From Vicia villosa (Eukaryota; Streptophyta; Magnoliopsida; Fabales; Fabaceae), in contig NC_081183.1 of NCBI RefSeq assembly GCF_029867415.1, positions 60,462,336-60,526,335 of the forward strand: DNA of 64,000 nucleotides, read 5' to 3'. The notes beneath the pieces are model-generated. The model saw nothing but the letters and a program-made list of their open reading frames with translations, did not search any database and had not been told where the DNA came from. Made by a program: the position numbers and the translations under genes. The first letter of the stretch is position 1, and the number at the start of each line of letters is the position of its first letter. Of this stretch, positions 11,806 to 22,628 are shown in pieces.

Positions 11806-12560
11806 TGTCGAAGTGTAGTCCAAGGTCAAGGGGACGAGACTTAGAAATATTTTCAGAATATTTAGAAGAGCGCTTCGACACCCACGTTTGGTAAATTCAA
11901 AATTTCGAGTGGAAAAATTTGAATCTCAAACGAAGCAGTTGTTCGTCTGAAAGACGCGTGGAAGCATCAGAGTTTACACGTTTTGAAAACGTCGAACGTG
12001 GCAAGATTATGTAGAAAGACCGTTAGGGTCGAACTAGTATAAATAGGAGTCTTAGTTATTAGATTTGGTGTGTTCACATTTTATACTAAAATCACATATA
12101 CTCGAAGTATCGGTGCGAGAGAAAAGAGTTGCTGATAATGTATGCGTAAGAACACCATGATTTTGTTTAAAGTCATTTAATCTTTATCAATGCAGATAAT
12201 TTAAAATAACCTTTTTTCATTGCTTTTATTTCCAGTCGAGTAATTTACATTTCTGTTGAAACTTCTTTTTATTTTGCATTATCTTTACATTTTATCAAAA
12301 CCTTTATATTGTTTTCCTTTACATTCTTGTCGAAGCCTTTAATTTCCTGCAAACCTTTAAGTTCAAACCTTTTTAACCCTCATTCAAAGTTTATCTTTAT
12401 CTTTATCTGCATAAGTTACTGTTATGGTCTTCAATTCCGTTTTACATTCGAAAGTCTTCACATTATCATTAAAGCCTTTACATTTTTAGAGTTACTTTGC
12501 ATTTTCTTTACATTTCTGCAAACCCTTACATTCAAGTCTTTAGATTCTAGTTAATTAGAA
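11806..12560 (+). repeat. LTR-like remnant with a TATA box
   Basis: Non-coding, with the texture of a plant LTR: GTCGAAG-type motifs (11807-12000), a TATA box TATAAATA at 12038-12045, then a T-rich transcribed-looking part with many TTTACATT copies. No partner LTR or clean borders are visible. It may extend to about 12790. Confidence 0.4.
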
Positions 12561-14048
12561 TTTACTGTTGAAACTTTATGCTTTAAATAGCCATAATCTA
12601 TCATTCATAAACATAGATAATGTCAAACTATAAATTACACTGTGAAACCATTAGAAATTTCACACATGTCCTAGGATCAATATAGTCGATCCTATAAGTT
12701 ACCAAAATCTAGAGTTTGGAGGACTATCGGTTGTTTATCAGAAATCACTGGTGAACGCTTTGTACAGACTGTTTTTTGGTTATATATAATCGTTATTTCC
12801 AAAAAAAAAAAAAGAAGGGATATTTCTCTCGTACTATTAATACGGTATTTTGGATGAATTTTTGTTTGAAAACAATAAAATATTTGCACTGCTTTTATAA
12901 ACTAAACTATTCATTATTTTTTTTTTAATATTGGAACATTATTTTATAAAATAATTATGACACATTGAATCCACTCTTTAAATTTAAAAAATGACAATTT
13001 TTTAATCAACTTTATTTATTTACTCTTTTTTTTTCTTTTTTTTTTTTCACTACCATGTCAAATTCAACAGACACTTCTAAAATACAATGTCAATAAACTT
13101 CTCAAATGATATAGACAAGTATTTTCTATAAGTATGATTATAGAAAAAATAATAAATAGATGATATACAATTAAAAAGCATATAATACAAGGCTATTAAT
13201 CACAACTATTTTGTAACAACTCTTTGCAAATTGATATATCCATTGTTGACATAATTTTCCTACAATTTATCCAATTATTTTATGAAGTGAGCTATAAAGC
13301 TTATTATTTGTCCAATTATTTTATGAGGTGAGCTATAGGGTTTACAATTTGAAAATGGAACATAAATCAAATCATCACAAGAGAGAATAAATAAATCAAA
13401 ATCGAATTCAGATCTAAAATATTATCAACAATTACAACTAAATAAGTTTTGTGTGTATATGTAGATAACACCAAATTATTTCAAGATAGCACCAAATTAT
13501 TTACCACTTTTTGTGAAAGTTGTTATCAAATTAACCTGAAAAATAAACCAAACAGAAGTCTCAGAACTATTTTTCTTCGTTTGGATTGAGATAGATACAT
13601 AGATAAACAGTTACCTCATAATATGTTCGCTTCTTTCTCTCTTGTTCTGCAGAACCATAATACCACTATCATTTTACACTTCAGATCTGCGATCGAACAT
13701 CGACGATAAATCCACAAAATTAAAACAGTAATTTTCTTGTTATTGAACCCTAATCACAAAATCAAAACCCTAATTTTAAACATATAACCAAACAAATCAG
13801 AAACATATACAATTTGTAAACCCATAATTTCTATCATGCTATAATTAAAAACCACAGACACAATAATCTGTAAATACTCAACCAACAAACCGATAGAAAT
13901 AGAAGAAATTTCATAATCAAAAAGCAAAAATCTCTTACCACATATAAGTTTCTCTAACAATACCATACTTTCTCAACAAATTAGTCACATGCCCTTAGTT
14001 CCCTCTGTCCATATATGAAGTAGAAAGAAGAGATGAGAAAGAAGAAGA
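12561..14048. other. AT-rich spacer, no gene seen
   Basis: AT-rich DNA with homopolymer runs. One short direct repeat, about 30 bp, occurs at 13270-13299 and 13311-13340. No ORF with protein-like character. Confidence 0.6.
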
Positions 14049-14212
14049 GGAAGAGAGGGAAGAGAAAAGAAAGAAGAGGAACAGAGGGAAGAGAAAAGAA
14101 AGAAGAGGAAAAGAGAGATGATGTTGGGAAGAGAGGGAAGAGAAAAGAAAGAAGAGGAACAGAGGGAAGAGAAAAGAAAGAAGAGGAAAAGAGAGATGAT
14201 GTTGGGAAGAGA
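14049..14212. repeat. Purine-rich 78-bp tandem repeat, two units
   Basis: Units at 14049-14126 and 14127-14204 look identical, with a short third start. Each unit is itself built from AGAGGGAAGAGAAAAGAAAG-like subrepeats. The overlapping ORFs are composition artefacts. Confidence 0.85.
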
Positions 14213-14938
14213 GAACACGAGAAGGAGGGTAGAGAAAATTGGAAAGGTGATGTTATGAAAATTGATTTTCGTGAAAACAAAACAAAGTGGGGTTACATTA
14301 GTTGATTTGTAACCAAACAACCCCATGTGATATCATCTAACCATTCCAACTTAATGATCAAAGGAAAAAAATTACAACTATGTAATTGAAACCTATGACA
14401 TCATTAGTTGGAAAAAGTTTTTTTTTATACAAAATAGCCTTAGTTTGATGATATGGAAAATATAGAGGTTGGGGCATTGGTGTCTTTTTCGGAACTATTA
14501 AAATTCATATATGGTAGATGAGTTTGGGAGTGTATTATTAGTAGTAGGGGGTATTGTTATAGGCATAGTCACACCGTTCAGAATTCATTTTCGTAAGTGG
14601 TATGAATCTGGATATGTGGTACACAACTCTAAAAAAATTAATTACGATGTATGCATAGTCAATACACCATTTGAGTTCGTGGTTGATTCAAATTTAGTGC
14701 TTGGAACACTATAAATAAAATAGTTTAATAATTTTGATATAGAAGAGTATTCGAATTATACACCTTACGATGTATGCATAGTCATTTTTTTGGGCTATAT
14801 AAAAGGCCTCTTAAAAACTCAATCAACAATCATAGTGTACAGAAAGCAAAATATTGATAACAAGTTAGTTGTAATGTTAGTTGTAGTGTAATAGTAACGT
14901 AGCATGACATTTTCATTACAGACAGCGGTTCAATTCTT
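14213..14938. other. Spacer with an orphan promoter-like segment
   Basis: No convincing gene. A 67-codon ORF at 14511-14714 has no recognisable domain. Promoter-like motifs lie at 14642-14806 (listed separately). Confidence 0.45.
14642..14806 (+). promoter_or_regulatory. Duplicated 20-bp motif, each followed by a TATA box
   Basis: TTACGATGTATGCATAGTCA occurs at 14642-14661 and, identically, at 14765-14784. TATAAATAAA (14710-14719) follows the first and CTATATAAAAGG (14795-14806) the second. No ORF follows within several hundred bases, so this is an orphan or decayed promoter at best. Confidence 0.4.
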
Positions 14939-15095
14939 ACTACAGCTAGTGATGGATGGAGTCTTATTTTTTCATTTTCTTTAATCATCAATTTTTGTGA
15001 TGATTGGAGTCTTATTTTACTACAGCTAGTGTTGGATGGATGGAGTCTTATTTTTTTTTTAATTTTCTTTAATCATCAATTTTTGTGATGATTGA
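14939..15095. repeat. Tandem duplication of about 80 bp
   Basis: The segment starting ACTACAGCTAGTG and ending in TTTTTGTGATGATTG appears at 14939-15018 and again at 15019-15095 with small differences. Confidence 0.8.
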
Positions 15096-15104
15096 TAAAA
15101 ATTA

Positions 15105-15378
15105 CTCCCTCTGTCCCAAATTATTTGTCGCAATGACCCAATTCACAGAGATTAAGAAACAGTAAAAAATGAAAGAGAAAGAATATTGACTTTACTAAAT
15201 TATCCTGATTAACTATTGGTGTATTCGAAATAACATTAATATTAAATGAAAAAACAATAAATTAATAGTATTTATTAGATGGTATAATTGAAAGATTAAA
15301 TATAAAATTGTATGGGTAATGTAAAGTGACAAGTATTTTGGGACAATTAATATGACATTTATTTTGGGACAGAAGAAG
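15105..15378. mobile_element. Stowaway-type MITE (274 bp)
   Basis: Terminal inverted repeats start CTCCCTCTGTCCCAAATTA and (complement of the right end) CTTCTTCTGTCCCAAAATA. TA dinucleotides flank it at 15103-15104 and 15379-15380, the Tc1/mariner target duplication. No coding capacity; AT-rich interior. Confidence 0.88.
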
Positions 15379-15773
15379 TATTACAAAATATTTATTATTC
15401 AATACATTTATATTTAAAGATATTGATTATTGATCTAACTATATATTTATCATATATGGTTACATATATTTTATTTTTATTTGAAAAAATTATATGTAAT
15501 TTTGATTTTAAATATCTTATATATTTTTGTGTAATTTTAATTTTGATTTTATATTATTTAGAGATTTAATTGAAAAAAATAATAATTTAAAATTTTTAAT
15601 GATGATTTTTTATTTTAAAATAAAAATTATAATAATAAACTTTTTATTTAAAAATATTAATTTTGCATTACGGCTCCAAATTCGCTGCGGGTGACTCTGC
15701 CCACATCAAAAACTTATTAGAATAGAGTGAGATGACAAGATTGTCAAACATACAGTATAGATATACATCCGAG

Positions 15774-16007
15774 GAGCAATTCTTACATGGACACGGTCAT
15801 AAATCTAAATTCTTAGGCACAACCAATAAAAAATTAGTAATTTTTAATTTATTTTTATTTTAATTTTGTTTTTAATCGGATTCATGGGGTGGTTGAGATT
15901 ATGAAGGAGAGAGAAAATTCTTTATTTACTTTTTAATTAATTAAAATTATGTGATTGGTTGTGTGTAAAACAAATTCTTAGGTCCTTGTCCACCTAAAAA
16001 TTTTCCG
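15774..16007. mobile_element. Mutator-type MITE (234 bp)
   Basis: A perfect 9-bp direct repeat ACATCCGAG flanks it (15765-15773 and 16008-16016), the target size of Mutator-like transposases. The ends are imperfect inverted repeats sharing the TTAxxTGGACAxGG pattern and, further in, CACAACCAAT. No ORF. Confidence 0.75.
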
Positions 16008-16016
16008 ACATCCGAG

Positions 16017-16781
16017 TCCACATCTATCCACATCGGATAATTTCTTAACACTAAAGAATCAACATAGTTATAAATAAAAGACACAACTATTTTTCTTTTT
16101 CGTTAATTACCGAAGTCTACTTGCATTTGTATATTTGCTCCAAGTGCGCAAGTGGTCGTTAACGATATTTTAACGTTCCGTGGTGGTTTGTTTTACTGCT
16201 GCAACCTTAACTCCAAATAATTTTACTTTAATATATTTTAGCATACTGTTGTGGTATTCTAGTGTGCTGGTTAATCGAACTTTTGGTGAACTCTGAAGAA
16301 CCGATTCACAGTTTGTGGTTCTCTGGGACCCATCGAATTATGTAACCACGGTTAGAGGGGTTTGTTATGGCATAGGTGCATGAAGTGGTTGATATTTCTT
16401 TGTGCCATAATAGTGAATTCCATTTTGCTTCGAAAAAAATTCAACCCTAAAGTGCAAAAATAAAATCTACTGAATCCAACACTGATATATTTTTCTTGTA
16501 TTAATTATATTATAGCGGAAATTTGTGACTTTCTGATAACAATAATATAACTAAAACAAAACAGAGGAATAGATGGATAGTCTACAATAGTTTGTATTGC
16601 TTAAGCCGTATTCAAATCCAAAACAATCAAAAAGCAAATTTATTGATTCCGATACAAAACCAAAAATAACAAGGAAACCTAAAAAACTTAAGTATAGAAC
16701 ATTACACCCAAAAATAGAAATAAACATTTATACCTGTAAATAACTTTACCACAAAAAGCAACCATTCCAAAAAAAAAAAGT
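16017..16781. other. 3' flank of the phytocyanin gene
   Basis: AT-rich non-coding DNA between the Mutator-type MITE and the gene stop. It should hold the transcript's 3' UTR and poly(A) site, but no diagnostic signal is clear. Confidence 0.4.
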
Positions 16782-17455
16782 CTAAAGCAACAAGTTTATG
16801 ACAAGAGCAATCAGAGTAGGGAAAGTAGCAACGAGAGCAGTGGCTGAACCAGGTGATGGAGGAGTTGCGCCAGGCTGAGTTGGAGAGGAAGGGGATGGTG
16901 TTCCTCCGCTGGTAGGGGAAGTTGGAGTGGTTCCAGATGAAGGGGGAGTAGCAGAAGGAGGAGTAGATGAAGAAGATGCTGGGACTTTAACGGTTAGTTT
17001 TTGGCCGCCAGTTTGACAATGGGTTGGGAAAGTACATGTAAAATAGAAATCACCAGTTCTGTTAAGGGTGAATCTTGCTGGTGTTGTTGTTATGGCATTT
17101 GTAGTTGAATTCACATTGCAATTGTCAAAGTCTGCCTTGTTAATTTCAGCAACACTGTGGCCACCCGCAACGAAATTGAAAACTGGAATGTAGGAAACAA
17201 TAATAAGACACTGTTTCCTCTAATCAAATTAGTTAATATGAGAGTTTATTCAATTTCCAAAAAGACCTACTCACCGAGAACATCGTTTTGTTTGAATGTG
17301 TTATTGGATGCCCAGTCGGAGTAAAACTTAGCGCCAGCACTATTTGTCCAGCCTGTTGTGTCTCCAACAGTATGATCTACTGCATCTGTTCTTTCTACTA
17401 TTGTTGCAACAAAAGCAATTACTAAAATAATTGACATATTCTTTAAATGAGACAT
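16782..17455 (-). CDS. Phytocyanin (blue copper protein), probably GPI-anchored
   Basis: Two exons, 17455-17275 and 17182-16782, joined across a 92-bp intron with GT (17274) and AG (17183) ends; 193 residues. Residues 1 to about 25 form a secretion signal. The phytocyanin domain follows, with GDTTGW near residue 31, FNFVAGGH at 62-69 and YFTC at 107-110. Likely copper ligands are His69, Cys110 and His115; Cys82 and Cys116 would form the conserved disulfide. The axial position looks like Gln121 (stellacyanin style), but the loop after His115 is one residue longer than usual. Residues about 128-175 are rich in Pro, Ser and Thr, like arabinogalactan glycomodules, and the last 18 are hydrophobic, fitting a GPI-anchor signal. 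Such proteins sit at the outer plasma membrane/cell wall; exact roles vary. ATG 17455 was chosen because the upstream extension begins at TTG. Confidence 0.88.
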
Positions 17456-17563
17456 TCTTTTTTGTCTAATCAATATGTGTTTTCAAGTCGCCCCTGTTTA
17501 TTTATTTGTGTATTTGTGTTTTTATTACAAAGCTTGATGCTGCTTACCTTCTCTTTTGATTTA

Positions 17564-17572
17564 TTATATATA
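17564..17572 (-). promoter_or_regulatory. TATA box of the phytocyanin gene
   Basis: The minus strand reads TATATATAA about 110 bp upstream of the start codon, a normal plant core-promoter distance allowing for a short 5' UTR. Confidence 0.6.
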
Positions 17573-17909
17573 GACAATTCACATGCTACTACTTTTCTCA
17601 CTGCAAGACTGAGTATTTTTCTTTTTTCTTTAATTAATTAAATTTTGATAGAGTGGTTGGGTTGAGTCAATATTTGTGTTCTGGTAGTAAGTAAATGCAT
17701 GGAAATGGTCTAGAAGTAGACTTTCAATATGAAAATAGAACTTGTCTCTATTGTCTCATTTTCTTCCCTTTCCCACCAATTCGCGCGTAAGTATTTCCAT
17801 AGAAATTTCTAGTTTTGATGGTGACTTCTAAATTAGTTAACGTGTTGTAAATGAAGAAAATATTGTAGTTCTTAAAATCAATTCGCTGCTGGTGGAGGCT
17901 TTTAGCGGA

Positions 17910-18212
17910 AAAAAAGCTACCCTTATTCACATAGTGGAGAAATTAGACACAACCATAAAAAAATAGTTTTATACACGTATCAGTCTTAAAATTTTAATTA
18001 ATTAAAAAATAAAATTTTAATCTTCTTTCTCTTTTGTAATCACAACGATCTTAATCTCTTGTTTAAAAAAAAATCCAATTAAAAAAAATTAAATTTTAAA
18101 TAAATTATTTTAAATTTTCTCTCTCCTTCATAATATGTTGTCTTATATCTATTGATTGCGATTAAGAATAAAGTTTTATGTCCGTTTCCATGCAAGAATT
18201 CCTCTCACAAAG
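17910..18212. mobile_element. Degenerate MITE related to the one at 15774
   Basis: The complement of 18160-18212 matches the left end of the Mutator-type MITE (GAATTCTTxCATGGAxACGG, then TTCTTA). The segment around 17935-17970 matches its subterminal ACACAACCAT block in the opposite sense. Outer ends and a target duplication were not found, so borders are approximate. Confidence 0.33.
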
Positions 18213-18301
18213 TATTCTACGACTCGAAGAGTTTTTAAGGTGTTTTAGAAAAGTTAAACGTTTTAATATGGTTATTCATTGAAATTTGGAACCTGTTTTT
18301 C

Positions 18302-18316
18302 TTTTTTTATAAGCGA

Positions 18317-18408
<92 letters not shown>
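18302..18408. repeat. LINE 3'-tail remnant carrying an expanded (TA)45 microsatellite
   Basis: 18302-18318 reads TTTTTTTATAAGCGATG, almost the same as the 3' end of the full LINE at 18839-18855 (TTTTTTTATAAGCAATG). It runs into 90 bp of uninterrupted AT dinucleotides at 18319-18408. Confidence 0.8.
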
Positions 18409-18411
<3 letters not shown>

Positions 18412-18511
18412 GACTGACCTATTTTTCTTTAAAAAAATCTTTTAATTATTTTTATATTTACTACCACAGTAAATGCTTATACGGTAAAAATAGAATAGGA
18501 GAAATGATGCC

Positions 18512-18632
18512 AAGTTTTCATTTTGAAAAAGTTATCTTGCGGGGCCAACCATTTTCTTACTACATGCAGAAATAATTTTCATTTTAGAACAGTTATCTTA
18601 CGGGGCAACCGGTTTCTTACTACATTGTCAAA
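18512..18632. repeat. Two diverged tandem copies of a 60-bp unit
   Basis: The unit TTTTCATTTT...GTTATCTT(G/A)CGGGGC...TTTCTTACTACAT occurs at 18512-18572 and 18573-18632. A shorter echo (TTTTCAGAGTGGCAGTTTTCTTAC) lies near 18655. No coding role seen. Confidence 0.7.
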
Positions 18633-19236
18633 TATAAAGGAGAAACGAGTGACTATTTTCAGAGTGGCAGTTTTCTTACCAAAACCTTTCAACAATGCAA
18701 AGACAACCAAAATCTTCTTCTTTTTTTTTCTCTGTTATGCAATTAACTTCTCTCTCAAACATTCTTTTATTTGAAGGAAGTGAGTAAAATCAATGACCAT
18801 AATTTTTGTCTCTTTTACAATTCCATATTTCTTATTTGTTTTTTTATAAGCAATGATATATTATAGAAAAAAAAAAACGAGTACAAGGGGTACTCAAACC
18901 CTTAACAAATGAGGACCTTAATCTCTTCTCCTGGTACAATCTAAAGGAGAAGTGTACCAGTCATAATAGCTACAAAATTTAGAATTATTACAACCCATCC
19001 CATCCATTTCCAAGCCGACAGAATAATAGAAGAAAGACATTCATCGAACCGGTAAATGCCATCTTTAAAAATAATAGAGTTACGCATTAACCACAAGTTC
19101 CAATTTGTGGCAAGCCAAATAATTCCAACAAGTTTCTAACAGGAGCATATTTGACATGGCTCAAATTGATTAACACAAAAGCAGATTCATGGAATATTGA
19201 AGAAACCTGGTTGCCCATCCACCTCTTTACCGCCAT

Positions 19237-22200
19237 CTAAATACGGTTAGAAAAAACGCAATTCTCAAAGAGATGAGCTTTATCTTCCTCCTCCCGAAAA
19301 CAAAAGACACAGCAAGAATCGTACATAGCGTTAATAATTCCACGTTCGATAAGTTGATTTCTGGTTGGTAATCTATCAAGAATCAACCTCCAACCAAAGA
19401 TATGGATTTTAGAAGGAACCTTCAAACTCCACAAAGCTGACAACAAGCTTTTTACCTCTTCCGACACGTCCAAACTAGTATGATCCATCAGCTCATAGCA
19501 CGATTTAACCAAAAAAATATCAACATCATAATCCAACCAACGGAACTCGTCATCACCGGTCATCAAGGGAACGATTTCCTAAAGAATTGTTGCAATTTCG
19601 GCTTCCTGATATGCTGCAGCAGACCGATGTTCAGCGTCAGGGCAGAACCGATTCCAACACCATGTTCCATCATTCCACTAGCCCGCGTTGTCGATACTCC
19701 CCAACTTGTTGAAAGCTTTCTCATACGCTTCAAGAAACGCGTCTTTGAGCGATTGAGAACCAATCCACAAATTATGCCAAAAGGAAATTGCTGACCCCGT
19801 TTTTAACCTGCAGAAAATATTGTTAGTGAAAACATTCGAATCAGCACCGTTTTTGAATTCCACTTTCATGAGGTCCCTCCACCATATCGAATCACCTTTA
19901 CGAACATCGCAGCTTCCTACACTCATCAACTTCTAGGTCGGGTTACGGTATCTATGACAGATGATACCACTCTAAATCGCGTCCTTTTCCGTCAGGATTC
20001 GCCATTTCCATTTACTAAGCAGAGTTGCATTGAAAAGCTCGAGATTCTTAATACCGAGTCCTCCTTCCTTCTTAGACTTACAAACCTTATCCCAGATGAC
20101 CCAATGCACAGTTTTCTTCGAATCCGAACCTCCCCACAGGAAATTAGCTTGGATCCTTCTAATTTCTTTCAGCACACGCAGGAGATTTGTAAAACGATAA
20201 AGAAAATATCGAGATTGAATTTAAGACAGAATTGATCAAGACAACCTTACCCCCTATAGACAGGATTTTATTATTCCAAGTAGCCAATCTCTTAGCAATA
20301 TTATTTACCACTTCCTTCCACATGTGAGATTTCCTCGGACTATCACCGATTTTCACCCCCAAGAATTTGAATGGAACCGTATCAATACAGCAAGAGAGAA
20401 ACGAGGCAACCATGGATAACCTAATCTCGCTCAAGTTAATACCATAAATTTCGCTCTTGAAGAAGTTGACTTTCAGCCCCGAAACCCTTTCGAAACCTCT
20501 CAATACAACTTTCAGCCCCCAAAGGTTCTCAGTTCTCCCATCTCCCAAAATAACTGGGTCGTCGGCAAACTGAAGCATAATGAACGATAATTTATCATTG
20601 ATACGAAAACCATCATAAGCTCATACTTCCACTGCCTTATTCATAATACCATTCAACCCCTCCATCGCTATCACAAAAAGGAAGGGCGATAAGGGCTCGC
20701 CTTGACGCAAACCTCTTTCCATGCAAAAATCCTTAGTAGCACTCCCATTTACTAATACGGACATCGAACTACTAAAGACGCACACCTCCATCCACTTCTT
20801 CCACCTAATTCCAAATCCCATCTTGTCCAAGCAAAATCTCAAGTAATTCCAACTCACCGAATCATACGCTTTCTAATAATCGACCTTCAACGCTATACAA
20901 CTCTTTTTTCTCTAGAAGCCAAATCCAGTATCTCATTGACCACCAATACCCCATCCAGAACATTTATGCCTGGGACATAAGCTGATTGTTTGGCCGATAT
21001 CGACTTTCCTATGCACTTCTTCAGTCTGGTAGCCAGAAGTTTTGATAAGATTTTGTGAAGACAGCCAGCCAAGCATATAGGCCTATACTCCGTGAGCGAC
21101 TGAGGGTTATTCACCTTCGGGACCAGCGTAAGAAATGAAGTTGTACAACCTTTCGTAAGCTTTGCCTTGGCATGGAAATCATTCACAAACAGTATGATAT
21201 CATCCTTAATACAAGCCCAACTCTTCTTCAAAAATTCAAAAGAAAAGCCATCCGGCCCAACGCTCTTGAATCCATCACAACTCCAAACTGCTTCCTTGAT
21301 TTCCTCCTCGCTAAAACGATCTTCCAGAAACCTATTATCGTTGTCATTTAAATTTTTGAATGTAACCCCTTCAAGTTTAGGTCTGTTCGGGCAACTTTCC
21401 TTGAAAAAAGCTGCAAAATGACTCCTCACCGCCTTTTTCACTTCTTGAACACCTTCCACAGTACCAAAAGGTGTATGTAAAACAGAGAAGTGGTTCCTCC
21501 TAAATCTGTCCTTGACATAGTTATGGTAAAACCTAGTGTTGTGATCTCCTTCCGCCAACCACTGTTGTCTCGACTTTTGTCTCAAGAGACTTTCCTTCAT
21601 ATTTAAGTTATCCCATATTACTTCAACCACCTTGGCTTTTTTTTCAACTAAAATAGAATTATCCCCTCCTAGATGTGCAACCAATAGCGCGTCACAATCA
21701 TTCACCTCCTTAACCGCCTTATCGACATTAAGGTCAATCCATCCAAAAACAACCTTATTCCACCATCTTAGTTTAGCCTTCAGCATCTTCAACTTCTCCA
21801 TTAATCTAAAGTCACCTCTCCCTTCCACCGTAAGCAGCTTCCATGCTTCCTCGATGAACTTACCGAAGTCTTTATGCTTGAGCCAACAGTTATTAAACCT
21901 AAACGGTTTAAGCCCCCAATCCTTACTACAAGGTTTCAACCAGATGGGACAGTGATCAGAGATATCCCTTTTTCCCACCCATTGCCCCAAAATTTTCCAA
22001 TTGAGAACGATATTCTCCGTAAGTAAGAATCTGTCAAGTTTGCTCATGGCATTGCCTGCACCGTTATACCAAGTGAATTTTCCCACTACGCAAGGAACAT
22101 CAATAAGCACCATTTCATTAATAAAAGATTTTAAGTCCTGACTCTCCCTACTCCTGTTTCCTGAGTTTAGCCCGATGCACTCCTCCTTTTCGCAAACAGC

Positions 22201-22628
22201 ATTAAAATCACCCCTAGACACCACTCATTATCTCCAAACTTCTTCTTAAAATCCAACAATTGACTCCACATAGATCTCCTTCGAGCAGAAAAACAAGAAG
22301 CATAGATGTTGACCAGATTGTAAGTTCTACCTTGCCAATCTGCATTCACTCCCACAAACCCTTCTCCCTTAAAACTGAAATTAAGCGACAGAAAGTATTT
22401 TTTCCAGAGGATCACCATTCCACCTGCAGAACCCTCGGCCCCACTACTCGTCCATTCAACCTCCTTATTATCCCAAAGATCTGCTACAAATATGCTATCC
22501 AAAGATTGCAACTTAGTTTCTTGAATAAAAGCGACATCAAAATTACCTGATTGAATGTTGTAGCTAATTATTTTCCTCTTTGCTCTACTTCCTCCTCCTC
22601 CTCTAATGTTGTAAGAAAAGATATTCAT
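19237..22628 (-). pseudogene. LINE ORF2: endonuclease, reverse transcriptase, zinc-binding C-terminus
   Basis: Starts with the apurinic-type endonuclease (MNIFSYNIRGGG, QETKL, then GDFNAV across a frameshift near 22220; SDHCPI at about 21960). The reverse transcriptase follows, with YRPICL, then SAYVPG, RQGEPLSPFLF (about 20700) and the catalytic FADD (about 20565). A zinc-binding module, CVFCFREEEDKAHLFENC, ends it at about 19300-19240. Breaks include frameshifts near 22220, 20895 and 20165 and stops at 20621-20623, 19972-19974 and 19678-19680. In an active copy it nicks target DNA and copies the RNA onto it. The start codon overlaps the ORF1 stop (ATGA at 22628-22625). Confidence 0.9.

Noticed and set aside
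14033..14305. Lysine/glutamate-rich ORF and its antisense phenylalanine/serine-rich ORFs
   Set aside because: Direct products of the 78-bp purine-rich tandem repeat.
18279..18575. ORF with alternating Tyr-Ile
   Set aside because: Translation of the (AT)45 microsatellite.
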